DNA of 64,000 bases from an uncultured Latescibacterota bacterium (GTDB lineage Bacteria; Latescibacterota; UBA2968; UBA8231). The stretch spans positions 6,049,739 through 6,113,738 of the forward strand of contig OX638377.1 of NCBI GenBank assembly GCA_951813615.1, written 5' to 3'. The position numbers and the translations under genes were made by a program. Below are positions 7,554 to 15,657 of the stretch, piece after piece; the first letter of the stretch is position 1; each line of letters starts with the position of its first letter. The notes beneath the pieces are model-generated. The model was not told the origin of the DNA, did no database searches, and saw only the letters and a program-made list of their open reading frames with translations.

Positions 7554-9266
7554 ATGGCTAAACGGAAATTGCAGGGACAAGCCCCTTCGCCCGACGAGTG
7601 CTTCGCGCAAAGGGTTGCGCATCTGCTTCAGCCCGAAGGCATGAAGACCGAGCACTATCAATACGGGATCGAAGCTGTGGACGGGAACCAAGCTTGGGCG
7701 CTCTTTTGCGCCAGTGGTGCCGGCGATCTGGCGCGGGTTAGCGCGTTGCTCGACCGCGACCCCAAGCTGGTCAATGCCCAGTACTGGTACCAGTTTCCCA
7801 TTCACATGGCGGTGCGCGAGGGCCATGCTGAGGTGGTCCAGCTACTGTTGCAGGCCGGGGCCGACCCGGGGCAGTCGCGCTATACCTATAATTCGTGGGA
7901 CAAGCTACTAGCCATCGCCGAGGAGCGCGGCTACGGGGAGGTGCAGGCGCTGCTGGAGGCGGCGATGCGCGAGCGCTTTGGCTACGATCCGGGCTTTGTC
8001 GCGCTGGCCGAGGCGATCAAAGGTTGCGACCGGGCGCGAGTCGAGGCGGTGTTGGCCGAGCATCCCGACTTTATCCGCGCCGCCGATGCGTTGGGCAATG
8101 GGCCGCTGCACTGGGCGGCGCTGACGCGGCAAAACGACTTGGTGGACTTCTTTGTTGCACAGGGTGCTGACCTCGAAGCTCGCCGTGCCGATGGCCAGAC
8201 GCCGCTGTTGGTTTCGCTCAACGGCGACTACTGGTTTCGGACGCGCGATCTGTCGGCGGACGCGCCGCGAGATCCGTGGGTTGTCACCCGCCACTTGCTC
8301 GCTTGCGGCGCGGAATACGCTCTCAGCATCGTCTGTGCGGCTGGCGATGAAGATCGCGTCGATGAAGTGCTGGCAGCCGATCCGGCCCAAGCCCGCACTC
8401 TCGATGCCGGACGGCGCAGTCCGCTGTCCTATGCCGCTCGCAACGGCCATACCAAGATCGTCGAAAGACTGCTGGACTTGGGTACCGATCCCAATCAGCC
8501 CGAAGAAAATGCGTCGCGCGGCAAGGCACTCTTCGAGGCTTGCGCGGGCAACCATTTGGAGACGGCGAAACTGCTGCTCGAACGCGGTGCTGATCCCAAC
8601 GCCGGGGTGGACTCCTCGGGCTCTTGTCTGACCATCGTCGAGTTCAATCACGGCAAGAAAGGCCAACAAATGCAGGCCCTGTTGCGCGAGTACGGTGCTG
8701 TGACGCCACCTTATGCCATGGATGACGCGGCGCTGGAACGGGCCATGCGCGAGGGAAATGCTGTCGTTGAGCACTCTCAATTCCTGCACGAGCTGATGGG
8801 ACGGGACAATTCCGCGCTCATCGGTGTCCTTTTGGAAACCACGCCGGAGGTAGGCGACCTGTTCCAACTGACCGATATCTGGGGCGGCAACTATCCTTCA
8901 GATCCCGATACGATCCGCACTTTGGCCGACCACGGCCTCGACCTGCACCGTGCCAACTGGATTGGTCGCACCTTTCTGCACGGCTGTGCGGAAAAGGGCG
9001 ATATTGCGGCGGCTCGCGTCTTTTTGGAATTGGGAGCCGATATTGAGGCGGTCGAGTTGGAATACGGGGGCACGCCTTTGGCCGCTGCGGCGCGCAAAGG
9101 GCAGGTGGAGATGGTGAGCTTTCTATTGGAACAAGGTGCCGATCCGACCGCGCCAGCCGAGTCGCCTTGGGCGCAGCCGCTTTATTGGGCGGAGAAGGAG
9201 GGACATGGGGAAGTGGCGGCGCTGCTCAAAGAGTGGTCCGATAGGAAAGGTGCTGGCGACGGTTAG
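7554..9266 (+). CDS. Ankyrin-repeat protein (soluble)
   Basis: About 570 residues from the ATG at 7554 (MAKRKLQGQAP); an ATG at 7545 is also possible. There is no signal peptide or membrane segment. Degenerate ankyrin units occur throughout, for example FPIHMAVREGHAEVVQLLLQAGA, GPLHWAALTRQNDLVDFFVAQGA, SPLSYAARNGHTKIVERLLDLG and GTPLAAAARKGQVEMVSFLLEQGA. Unlike the ankyrin gene at 2796-4889 the repeats are divergent in DNA and protein, so this is an old, stable gene rather than an expanding array. The stop overlaps the stop of the convergent GNAT gene by 3 bp. Function unknown beyond protein binding. Confidence 0.88.
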   Translation: MAKRKLQGQAPSPDECFAQRVAHLLQPEGMKTEHYQYGIEAVDGNQAWALFCASGAGDLARVSALLDRDPKLVNAQYWYQFPIHMAVREGHAEVVQLLLQAGADPGQSRYTYNSWDKLLAIAEERGYGEVQALLEAAMRERFGYDPGFVALAEAIKGCDRARVEAVLAEHPDFIRAADALGNGPLHWAALTRQNDLVDFFVAQGADLEARRADGQTPLLVSLNGDYWFRTRDLSADAPRDPWVVTRHLLACGAEYALSIVCAAGDEDRVDEVLAADPAQARTLDAGRRSPLSYAARNGHTKIVERLLDLGTDPNQPEENASRGKALFEACAGNHLETAKLLLERGADPNAGVDSSGSCLTIVEFNHGKKGQQMQALLREYGAVTPPYAMDDAALERAMREGNAVVEHSQFLHELMGRDNSALIGVLLETTPEVGDLFQLTDIWGGNYPSDPDTIRTLADHGLDLHRANWIGRTFLHGCAEKGDIAAARVFLELGADIEAVELEYGGTPLAAAARKGQVEMVSFLLEQGADPTAPAESPWAQPLYWAEKEGHGEVAALLKEWSDRKGAGDG

Positions 9267-9934
9267 AGCGTTATCGTCCACCAGTAGTATTCTCCCTTTA
9301 ATTCCGCTTGTTCCAGCAAGGCGACATCTAAACGGGATGGGTCGGTGATCAGGGCCCTGCTGGGACCGCGATCCTCCCGGGCGCAGTAGGCGCGGGCCTG
9401 TTGCACGGCACGGTGCTGAATTTCTGCGCTAGCGTCGGCGAGCCCTTCGAGCCATAGGCCGCGATAGGTGATGGTGTCAACCGGCAGCAGGCGGACGGGG
9501 TCGGTCTTGCCATTGGCGGCACCTGATTGCGGTGGCCAGATATAGAGGCTGTGTGGCCGTTGGTCGGTTGCATAGCCGCAGTGGGCAAAGCAGCGCTGGC
9601 TAGGCGCGTTGTCGGCACGGATGAGCGCACGCGATAGGCGAAATCCACGGCGGCGGGCTGCCGTCCAGGTTGATTCGATCAAACGTTGGCCATAGCCTCG
9701 GCCCTGGCTCTGTGGACGGACGGCAAGGCGGGGTTGTCCGCTGCGCCATCTAGGGCGAAGGCGGAGCACGAAGCCAGCGACTTCGTTTCCTTCTACAGCG
9801 ACGTGGAGGTCAATAGTGGGGGCGGCAATCTGGCGGAGGCAAACTTCCGGTTCGATCTGCTCCGCGAAGGCTGCCTCGCAGACTTGGGCGATGCCGGGGA
9901 TATCGCTTGCGATAGCGGGGCGGATAGTACGCAT
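9263..9934 (-). CDS. GNAT family N-acetyltransferase
   Basis: 223 residues. The N-terminal MRTIRPAIASDIPGIAQVCEAAF is a canonical GNAT opening, and LAVRPQSQGRGYGQRLIE is motif A, the acetyl-CoA pyrophosphate-binding loop (Q/RxxGxG/A). DNAPSQRCFAHCGY matches motif B. The C-terminal 80 residues are an extra domain with no recognised family. The ATG at 9934 has no clear ribosome-binding site. Acceptor unknown. Confidence 0.82.
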   Translation of the reverse strand: MRTIRPAIASDIPGIAQVCEAAFAEQIEPEVCLRQIAAPTIDLHVAVEGNEVAGFVLRLRPRWRSGQPRLAVRPQSQGRGYGQRLIESTWTAARRRGFRLSRALIRADNAPSQRCFAHCGYATDQRPHSLYIWPPQSGAANGKTDPVRLLPVDTITYRGLWLEGLADASAEIQHRAVQQARAYCAREDRGPSRALITDPSRLDVALLEQAELKGEYYWWTITL

Positions 9935-10064
9935 TAGAAGACGGCGAGGTTCCCGAAGACGGGAATACACTGGCCTGAGAAGTGGATGATGGAGGTGAGG
10001 TGGATGCCCATGGTGTATTTGTAGTCTTTGACGCTGCTGTGTGCAAGGGGTCGCTTGCATATCA

Positions 10065-10110
10065 TCGCTGATAGCGAATATATTGACATTTTTTATCTGA
10101 TGGATATGTT
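10065..10110 (+). promoter_or_regulatory. Promoter and operator-like dyad for the RelE/Xre locus
   Basis: TTGACA at 10083-10088 and TATGTT at 10105-10110, 16 bp apart, form a good sigma70-type promoter. Just upstream, TCGCT-GAT-AGCGA at 10065-10077 is a perfect inverted repeat, a plausible operator for the Xre-type antitoxin. The -10 ends only 6 bp before the ATG at 10117, so the transcript would be leaderless or nearly so. Confidence 0.5.
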
Positions 10111-10116
10111 TATCGC

Positions 10117-10374
10117 ATGTTCACGGTGATGATTGCTAAGGAAGCAAGGCGGCGGCTCCGCGCGATGCCAAACAACGTGGAGAGAACAATTATCAGCAAG
10201 ATCGAACAACTGGCCGCCGACCCCTTCGCCGCGAACAACAACGTCACCGCGCTGAAGGGAAGCGCGGGATTTCGGCTCCGAGTCGGCGATTGGCGGGTGC
10301 TATACGTCCTAGATTTGGAAGCCGAAACCGTTACCATAGCTGCCATCCTACCACGTGGAGTAGCATACCGATGA
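10117..10374 (+). CDS. RelE/ParE-family toxin
   Basis: 85 residues with the RelE/ParE plan: AKEARRRLRAMP, a two-helix hairpin, then LKGSAGFRLRVGDWRVLYVLDLEAETVTI with the conserved GxxRxRxGDWRVLY core. Toxins of this fold cut mRNA on the ribosome or inhibit gyrase. The toxin precedes the antitoxin (HigBA/RelBE-reversed order) and overlaps it by 4 bp. No ribosome-binding site is seen before the ATG, in keeping with the very close promoter. Confidence 0.9.
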   Translation: MFTVMIAKEARRRLRAMPNNVERTIISKIEQLAADPFAANNNVTALKGSAGFRLRVGDWRVLYVLDLEAETVTIAAILPRGVAYR

Positions 10375-10739
10375 CTAGTGCCCCTCAGATCGTCGTCTTG
10401 GCAGGCGAGGAATATGCTATCGTCCCTCGCGCCGAATACGATGCACTGCGCACCGCCGTTGACGAAGACGCTATGGATGCCGCCATCATCCAGCGCGTTC
10501 TCGATGACCCCGATCAGGAACTCGTGCCCCTCGAACTCGCCAAGCGCATCGCCGACGGAGAACATCCGGTCCGGGTGTGGCGCGAGTATCGCAGCATGAG
10601 GGCCAGCGAACTGGCCACTGCCGCCAATATCGCGGCCTCTTATTTGTCCGATATTGAGCACGGGAAGAAGCCCGGATCGATCAAAGCAATGAAGCGCATC
10701 GCGACGACGCTCAACCTCACAGTGGACGATTTGATTTAG
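10371..10739 (+). CDS. Xre-type antitoxin with N-terminal Phd-like segment
   Basis: 122 residues. The N-terminal part (IVVLAGEEYAIVPRAEYDALR) resembles the toxin-neutralising arm of Phd/prevent-host-death proteins. The C-terminal part (VWREYRSMRASELATAANIAASYLSDIEHGKK) is an Xre/Cro helix-turn-helix. The start is the ATG that overlaps the toxin stop (ATGA). It should bind the toxin and the upstream dyad to repress the operon. Confidence 0.9.
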   Translation: MTSAPQIVVLAGEEYAIVPRAEYDALRTAVDEDAMDAAIIQRVLDDPDQELVPLELAKRIADGEHPVRVWREYRSMRASELATAANIAASYLSDIEHGKKPGSIKAMKRIATTLNLTVDDLI

Positions 10740-10775
10740 TTTCAATCCGCTCCCCTGCCGAAACGAGGAATAAAT

Positions 10776-12158
10776 ATGGAAGAGCAGATAGGTGTAATAA
10801 TCGAGCAGGGGTCGGCGGATTGGCAGATCGTGCAGCAGGACGAGCACGGGAAGGGGAGGATTGAGCTGGGGGGGAAGTGGAAGTTCGAGACGCCCGGACA
10901 AGTGGAGGTGCGCCTGGTGTGGGAGGATACGGGAGTGGCTGTTGCGGCTGGTTTGGACTGGCAGGCGGTACTGACGGAGGAGGATGGAACTTGGAAGGGT
11001 GCTTTGGAACACATACCGGCGGGCGGACTTTATCGGCTGGAGACGCGGTTACGGACGGCGGAGAATCCGGCTGGGGAGTGGTCGCCGAGGGGAGATATGC
11101 GGCACTTTTTGGGCATAGGCGATTTGTGGGTGATTGCCGGGCAGAGCAATTCGGCCGGGTACGGGCGCGGGCCGTACGAGGACCCAGCGGAGTTGGGAGT
11201 GCATCTGTTTAGGAATAGCGAACAGTGGGCGCTGGCGGCGCATCCGATGAATGAATCGACGAATACCCGACACGCGGTGAACCGAGAGGCCGCCAATCCA
11301 GGACATTCGCCCTACCTGCAATTTGGGCGCACGCTCAAGAGGACGCTCGCGCACCCGGTGGGTTTGGTGCAGACGTCGTTGGGAGGCTCTCCGCTCACTC
11401 GCTGGAATCCCGGCGAGCCGGGGGCGGCGGATTTGTTTGACAATATGGTGCAGTGCGTGGACAAGGTAGGGGGAAAGGTTCGGGGGATTGTGTGGTATCA
11501 GGGGGAAAGCGATACGGGGACCGACGCGGACGCGACCAGTTATGCAAAGCGGTTCCAGCAAGCGGTCGCCGCCTGGCGGGAGGCTCTTGCAGACGCGGAG
11601 TTGCCGGTGCTCACCGTGCAGCTAAACCGCGTGTACCAACCCGCAGATCCGGATGTTGATCGGCGCTGGAGTCAGGTGCGCGAGGCGCAGCGGCAGGTGG
11701 TGAAGCAAACGCCAGGCATAGGCGTGGTGCCGGCGCTCGACTTGCCGCTTGCGGATCTGATTCACACCAGTCCCGCCGGCAATATGCTCTTGGGCGAGCG
11801 ATTGGCGCAGGCGGCTTTGGGGTTGGTTTATGGCCAGGCAGTAGCTTGGCAGGCACCGGATTTGGTGGCGGCCCGGCGGCGGGAGGATCGCGTCGAATTG
11901 GAGTTTGCAGCCGTCGAGAGCCGGATGGACAGCATCGACTTAGAGGCCAACAGCTTCCGGGTCGAGGATGCGGCCGGCGAGGTGCCGATTGCGTCGGTGA
12001 GCTATCCGCAGGACCATCGCGTCGAGTTGGTCTTGGAGCGACCCTTACAAGGGACGGCTAAGGTCCACGGCGGCTACGGCAAGAATCCGGCGACTGTGCC
12101 GGCGGATATGGAGCGCTTTTTGCCGATGTTGGGCTTCTGGGGAGTGGAGATCGTTTGA
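10776..12158 (+). CDS. SGNH-type sialate O-acetylesterase-like carbohydrate esterase
   Basis: 460 residues. An N-terminal beta-rich domain (about 1-110) is followed by the SASA/DUF303 catalytic domain: WVIAGQSNSAGYG carries the nucleophile Ser, GIVWYQGESDT is block III, and DLPLADLIHTSPAG carries the catalytic Asp-x-x-His. Family members remove acetyl groups from sialic acids or acetylated plant and algal glycans. The C-terminal 100 residues form another beta domain typical of the family. There is no signal peptide, so it is predicted cytosolic, unlike many homologues. It is the only gene between the RelE locus and the convergent importer operon. Confidence 0.87.
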   Translation: MEEQIGVIIEQGSADWQIVQQDEHGKGRIELGGKWKFETPGQVEVRLVWEDTGVAVAAGLDWQAVLTEEDGTWKGALEHIPAGGLYRLETRLRTAENPAGEWSPRGDMRHFLGIGDLWVIAGQSNSAGYGRGPYEDPAELGVHLFRNSEQWALAAHPMNESTNTRHAVNREAANPGHSPYLQFGRTLKRTLAHPVGLVQTSLGGSPLTRWNPGEPGAADLFDNMVQCVDKVGGKVRGIVWYQGESDTGTDADATSYAKRFQQAVAAWREALADAELPVLTVQLNRVYQPADPDVDRRWSQVREAQRQVVKQTPGIGVVPALDLPLADLIHTSPAGNMLLGERLAQAALGLVYGQAVAWQAPDLVAARRREDRVELEFAAVESRMDSIDLEANSFRVEDAAGEVPIASVSYPQDHRVELVLERPLQGTAKVHGGYGKNPATVPADMERFLPMLGFWGVEIV

Positions 12159-12208
12159 TGAGAAAAGGAGGAGGGAGCAAAACACCCATCTCGACCTGTG
12201 ATCGCCTA

Positions 12209-13162
12209 CTATTGATGCGCTCGGTTAATTAGCACCGCACTCAGAATCAATGCCCCCCGCACTACGAGTTGCCAGTATTCGCTGATGTTCATCAGCGTCA
12301 TGCCGTTGACCAAGATGCCCAAGAACACCACGCCAATCAGGGTGCCGCGTATCTGACCCTCGCCGCCCATCAAGCTGGTGCCGCCGATGATGACCGCGGC
12401 GATCACGTCTAGCTCCCATCCTCTAGCCGTCGTTGCCGCGCCGGACATGATCTCGGCCGACTGCATGATGCCGGCTAGTGCTGCCAAAAAGGCGACAATC
12501 GCCATGACGGCGATCTTGATTTTGCCGACCTCAATGCCGCTCAATCGCGCGGCCTCGGCATTGCCGCCCACTGCGTAGATTGAGCGCCCCAGCGTGGTGT
12601 AGCCCATCAGGAAATGCGTCGTCAGAAAGACCAGCGCGAAGATCAGTGCCGGAAAGGGCACTCCGAGGAGATAACCGCCGCCTAGGAAATTGTACCACTC
12701 GGGAAACGGCGTCAGTGGAAATCCCCCGGTGATGAGCTGCGCCGATCCGGTCAAGACCGTCATCCACGCCAGGGTGATGATAAAGGTCGGCACCCCGAAG
12801 CGCACGCGGATAAATCCGCTCAGGGCACCGACGCTTAGGCCGACTAGCAAGGCCGCTAGCATGGCCGCGGGTACCGCCAATTCTATTGCCAGCCCAGCCC
12901 CGGCCAAGTGCCGCGTCACATAGGCGGTCAGGCAGCCGGCAAAAGCCACCGCCGACCCCACGCTCAGGTCGATCTCGCCGGAGATGATGACCATCGTCAT
13001 GCCAAAGGCGATGATGCCCTGCATGGACACGTTGCGCAGCACGTTGAGCAGATTGTCAACGGAGAAAAACCCTTCGGCCTCAAACGCCAAGATCGCGCAG
13101 AGGACGAATAGAATGATCTCCATAATCGAGCGCTTCACCCACGCCATAAGCCGTTCACGCAT
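12209..13162 (-). CDS. Ribose-type sugar ABC transporter permease
   Basis: 317 residues with 8-10 hydrophobic segments and the BPD_transp_2 signature. Landmarks are GMTMVIISGEIDLSVGS near residue 55 and GGTSLMGGEGQIRGTLIG near the C-terminus, both typical of RbsC/XylH permeases. It is the last gene of a compact operon and overlaps the ATPase gene by 8 bp. The sugar cannot be assigned. Last codons are followed by about 50 bp of intergenic sequence and the convergent esterase gene. Confidence 0.93.
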   Translation of the reverse strand: MRERLMAWVKRSIMEIILFVLCAILAFEAEGFFSVDNLLNVLRNVSMQGIIAFGMTMVIISGEIDLSVGSAVAFAGCLTAYVTRHLAGAGLAIELAVPAAMLAALLVGLSVGALSGFIRVRFGVPTFIITLAWMTVLTGSAQLITGGFPLTPFPEWYNFLGGGYLLGVPFPALIFALVFLTTHFLMGYTTLGRSIYAVGGNAEAARLSGIEVGKIKIAVMAIVAFLAALAGIMQSAEIMSGAATTARGWELDVIAAVIIGGTSLMGGEGQIRGTLIGVVFLGILVNGMTLMNISEYWQLVVRGALILSAVLINRAHQ

Positions 13163-14657
13163 TGCGGGTTTCCCCCATGCAGCGCAGTGCTAGCTCGTCG
13201 GCGCTGATTTCTCCGGGCCGCACTTGGCCTTCGATCCGTCCCTCGCGCATGATTAAGATCCGATGGCAGACTTCGACCAACTCTTCCAACTCGGTCGATA
13301 CAAAAAGCGAGGCAATGCCCTGACGGCTCAAATCCCACATGGCTTCAAAAATCTGCTGTTTGGCCTGCACATCCACGCCGCGCGTCGGCTCGTCAAAGAG
13401 GATGACTCGGGGGCGATTGCCCAGCCAATTGCCCAACACCACTTTTTGCTGATTGCCGCCGCTCAGCGCCGAGACCGGAGCTTCGGTGTCGGCGACTTTG
13501 ATTTCGAGTTGGGTTACTAGTGCGTCTACTACGGCTTGCTCTTCCACGCGGGTGATATATCCCCGGCGGGCGATTCGTCCCATGCTCGCCAAGCACATAT
13601 TGGCGCGGATGCTATGCGCTTGGATGAGGGCCTCTTCCTTGCGGTTTTCAGGGGTAAAGGCCAAGCCCTGCGCCTTCATCTTCGGTGGGGTCGGTGCTGC
13701 TACGCGCTGGCCTTGGACCAAGACTTGTCCGCGGTCGCAGGCGTCTGCGCCGAAGAGGGCGCGCAGCAATTCGGTGCGCCCCGCGCCCAGCATTCCGGCA
13801 ATGCCGAGGATTTCGCCTTCGTAGAGCGAGAAGCTCACATCGGTGAAGGCGTCCCCGCGCGACAGGCCCTGCACCTCCAGCACTGGGGTCGTGCCTGGTT
13901 GCAAATCATCTGGCCGCTCTTGCTGCGCGACTTCGCCGAACATCATTTGCACTATCTCCGCGATGCTCGTGTCCCGCATCGCCACCGTGCCGATGTGATG
14001 CCCGTCGCGTAGCACCGTAACCTGGTCGGCGATGGAGTGCAATTCCTGTAGGCGGTGAGAGATGTAGATGATTGCGACGCCCGCGGCCGCCAGTCCTTTG
14101 ACCACGCGGAAGAGCTGTTCGGTCTCGTGCGTTGCCAGCGCCGAGGTCGGCTCGTCGAGGATGAGTACGGCCGGGTCAAAGGACATGGCCTTGGCGATTT
14201 CGACGATCTGCTGCTGCGCTACCCCTAAATCGCCGGTGCGTGCCCGGACGTCGATGGCGACTCCTAGCCTCGCCAGAACATCCTCGGCCCGTGCGTAGGT
14301 TGCCGTCCAGTCGATGAGTCCGCGCCGCTTCGGGGTTCGGCCGAGCAGGATGTTCTCGGCCACGGTCAGCCCCGGCACCAAGCTCAGCTCTTGATAGACC
14401 ATGGCGATGCCATAGTCAAAGGCGTCCTGCGGCGAGCGCAGCGCGACCGGCACCTCATCGCAGAGGATGCGCCCCCTGCTTGGGACGACCGATCCGGCTA
14501 GGATTTTGACCAGCGTGCTTTTGCCAGCGCCGTTTTTGCCGATCAGCGCGTGGACCTCGCCGGGGGCAAACCCCACCGAAACCTCGTCGAGCGCCACCGT
14601 TCCTGGGTAGTCCTTGCCCAGGTCTTCTACTGCTAGTTTGAAGGAAAACTGGCTCAC
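13155..14657 (-). CDS. Ribose-type sugar ABC transporter ATPase (two fused nucleotide-binding domains)
   Basis: 500 residues with the duplicated NBD of RbsA/MglA/XylG proteins. The first domain has Walker A GKNGAGKST (about 40-48), signature LGVAQQQ, and LILDEPTSAL. The second has a degenerate Walker A (GMLGAGRTELLRALFG) but intact SGGNQQK and LFDEPTRGVD, the family's normal asymmetry. Start is GTG at 14657, overlapping the binding-protein stop by 4 bp (GTGA). Confidence 0.95.
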   Translation of the reverse strand: MSQFSFKLAVEDLGKDYPGTVALDEVSVGFAPGEVHALIGKNGAGKSTLVKILAGSVVPSRGRILCDEVPVALRSPQDAFDYGIAMVYQELSLVPGLTVAENILLGRTPKRRGLIDWTATYARAEDVLARLGVAIDVRARTGDLGVAQQQIVEIAKAMSFDPAVLILDEPTSALATHETEQLFRVVKGLAAAGVAIIYISHRLQELHSIADQVTVLRDGHHIGTVAMRDTSIAEIVQMMFGEVAQQERPDDLQPGTTPVLEVQGLSRGDAFTDVSFSLYEGEILGIAGMLGAGRTELLRALFGADACDRGQVLVQGQRVAAPTPPKMKAQGLAFTPENRKEEALIQAHSIRANMCLASMGRIARRGYITRVEEQAVVDALVTQLEIKVADTEAPVSALSGGNQQKVVLGNWLGNRPRVILFDEPTRGVDVQAKQQIFEAMWDLSRQGIASLFVSTELEELVEVCHRILIMREGRIEGQVRPGEISADELALRCMGETRNA

Positions 14658-15640
14658 TGATTGCCGAGGGCGATCAGGTCCGCGAGCCGCGTGCCGAAAG
14701 CCCGCACGCCGTCCGGATCTTGACGCGCCACGAGCACTCCGTCCATTACTACCTTGGCCGCGACATCTTGCCCTTTGAGCGCCGCGATGGCCAGTTCCAT
14801 GGCCTTTGTCCCTAGTTCGAAAGGAGTCTGGGTGGTGAGGGCCTGCAAGATGCCGTCCTCGGCGAGCATGAACTCGACGAGCTGCTGGCTAGCATCAGTG
14901 CCAAAGACGACTACCTTCCCCTCGCGACCGGCGTTTTTGACTGCCATTACCGACCCGACGGTGCCGCCTTCGTTGGCCGACCAGATGATGTCGATTTCTG
15001 GATGGGCGGTGAGAATGTCCCCGGCCTTCTTGAGCGCCATTTCCGGTAGCCAAGCGTCTTGCTCGGCGACGAATTCCACGCCCGGCAACTGCCCCACCAC
15101 CTCGACGAACCCGTTGCGGCGCGCGTCGCTTTGCTCGGCGAGCTGCGACTTGAAGGCGAGGGTCGCAATTTTAGCTTGCCCGCCTAGCTGCTTTTCGATG
15201 TAGCGCCGCGCCACCAGCCCGGTCTGGCGGCCCAAGTCCCCTTGGTCGCTCTCGATATAGGTGACGGGAATATCTCCTTCCACCGTTGTATTGTACGTCA
15301 CCACTGCGATGCCGGCGTCCTTGGCTCGCTGTAAGGCTGTGGCCGAGGCTTTGGCACTCAGCGGCGAGACCACAATGGCATCGACGCCGCGCGCGATATA
15401 GGTGTTGACGAGCTGAATTTCCTTGTCCGGCTTATTCGCACTATTGGCCAGCAGCAGCTCGACGCCCGCTTTGTCGGCCGCGTCCTGCATCCCAAACTGG
15501 ATCAGCCGGAAGAACTGATCTTCTTGAAAGACGATCCCGGCGATCTTGAGTTTTTTCTCCGCTGGTGCTTCCTGCTGACCGCCGCAGCTTAGGGCGACTA
15601 GTCCCAAAACGGCTGAGATCGTCCATCGGCGCAATTTCAT
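14654..15640 (-). CDS. Periplasmic sugar-binding lipoprotein (ribose/xylose type)
   Basis: 328 residues. An N-terminal signal with lipobox VALSC predicts a lipoprotein anchored after Lgt processing. The body is a Peripla_BP_4 fold: KIAGIVFQEDQFFRLIQFGM, the VNTYIARGVDAIVVSPLSA segment and WSANEGGTVGSVMAV are typical of RbsB-like proteins. Start ATG at 15640 is supported by AGGAG 7 nt upstream; the ORF upstream of it overlaps the previous gene's end without family sequence. It is 17 bp from the family-5 binding-protein gene upstream and probably co-transcribed with it. Confidence 0.92.
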   Translation of the reverse strand: MKLRRWTISAVLGLVALSCGGQQEAPAEKKLKIAGIVFQEDQFFRLIQFGMQDAADKAGVELLLANSANKPDKEIQLVNTYIARGVDAIVVSPLSAKASATALQRAKDAGIAVVTYNTTVEGDIPVTYIESDQGDLGRQTGLVARRYIEKQLGGQAKIATLAFKSQLAEQSDARRNGFVEVVGQLPGVEFVAEQDAWLPEMALKKAGDILTAHPEIDIIWSANEGGTVGSVMAVKNAGREGKVVVFGTDASQQLVEFMLAEDGILQALTTQTPFELGTKAMELAIAALKGQDVAAKVVMDGVLVARQDPDGVRAFGTRLADLIALGNQ

Positions 15641-15657
15641 GCGTATCTCCTCGTGCG

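Noticed and set aside
7908-8867. 319-codon ORF opposite the soluble ankyrin gene
   Set aside because: Antisense shadow of a gene with clear ankyrin units; no family pattern of its own.
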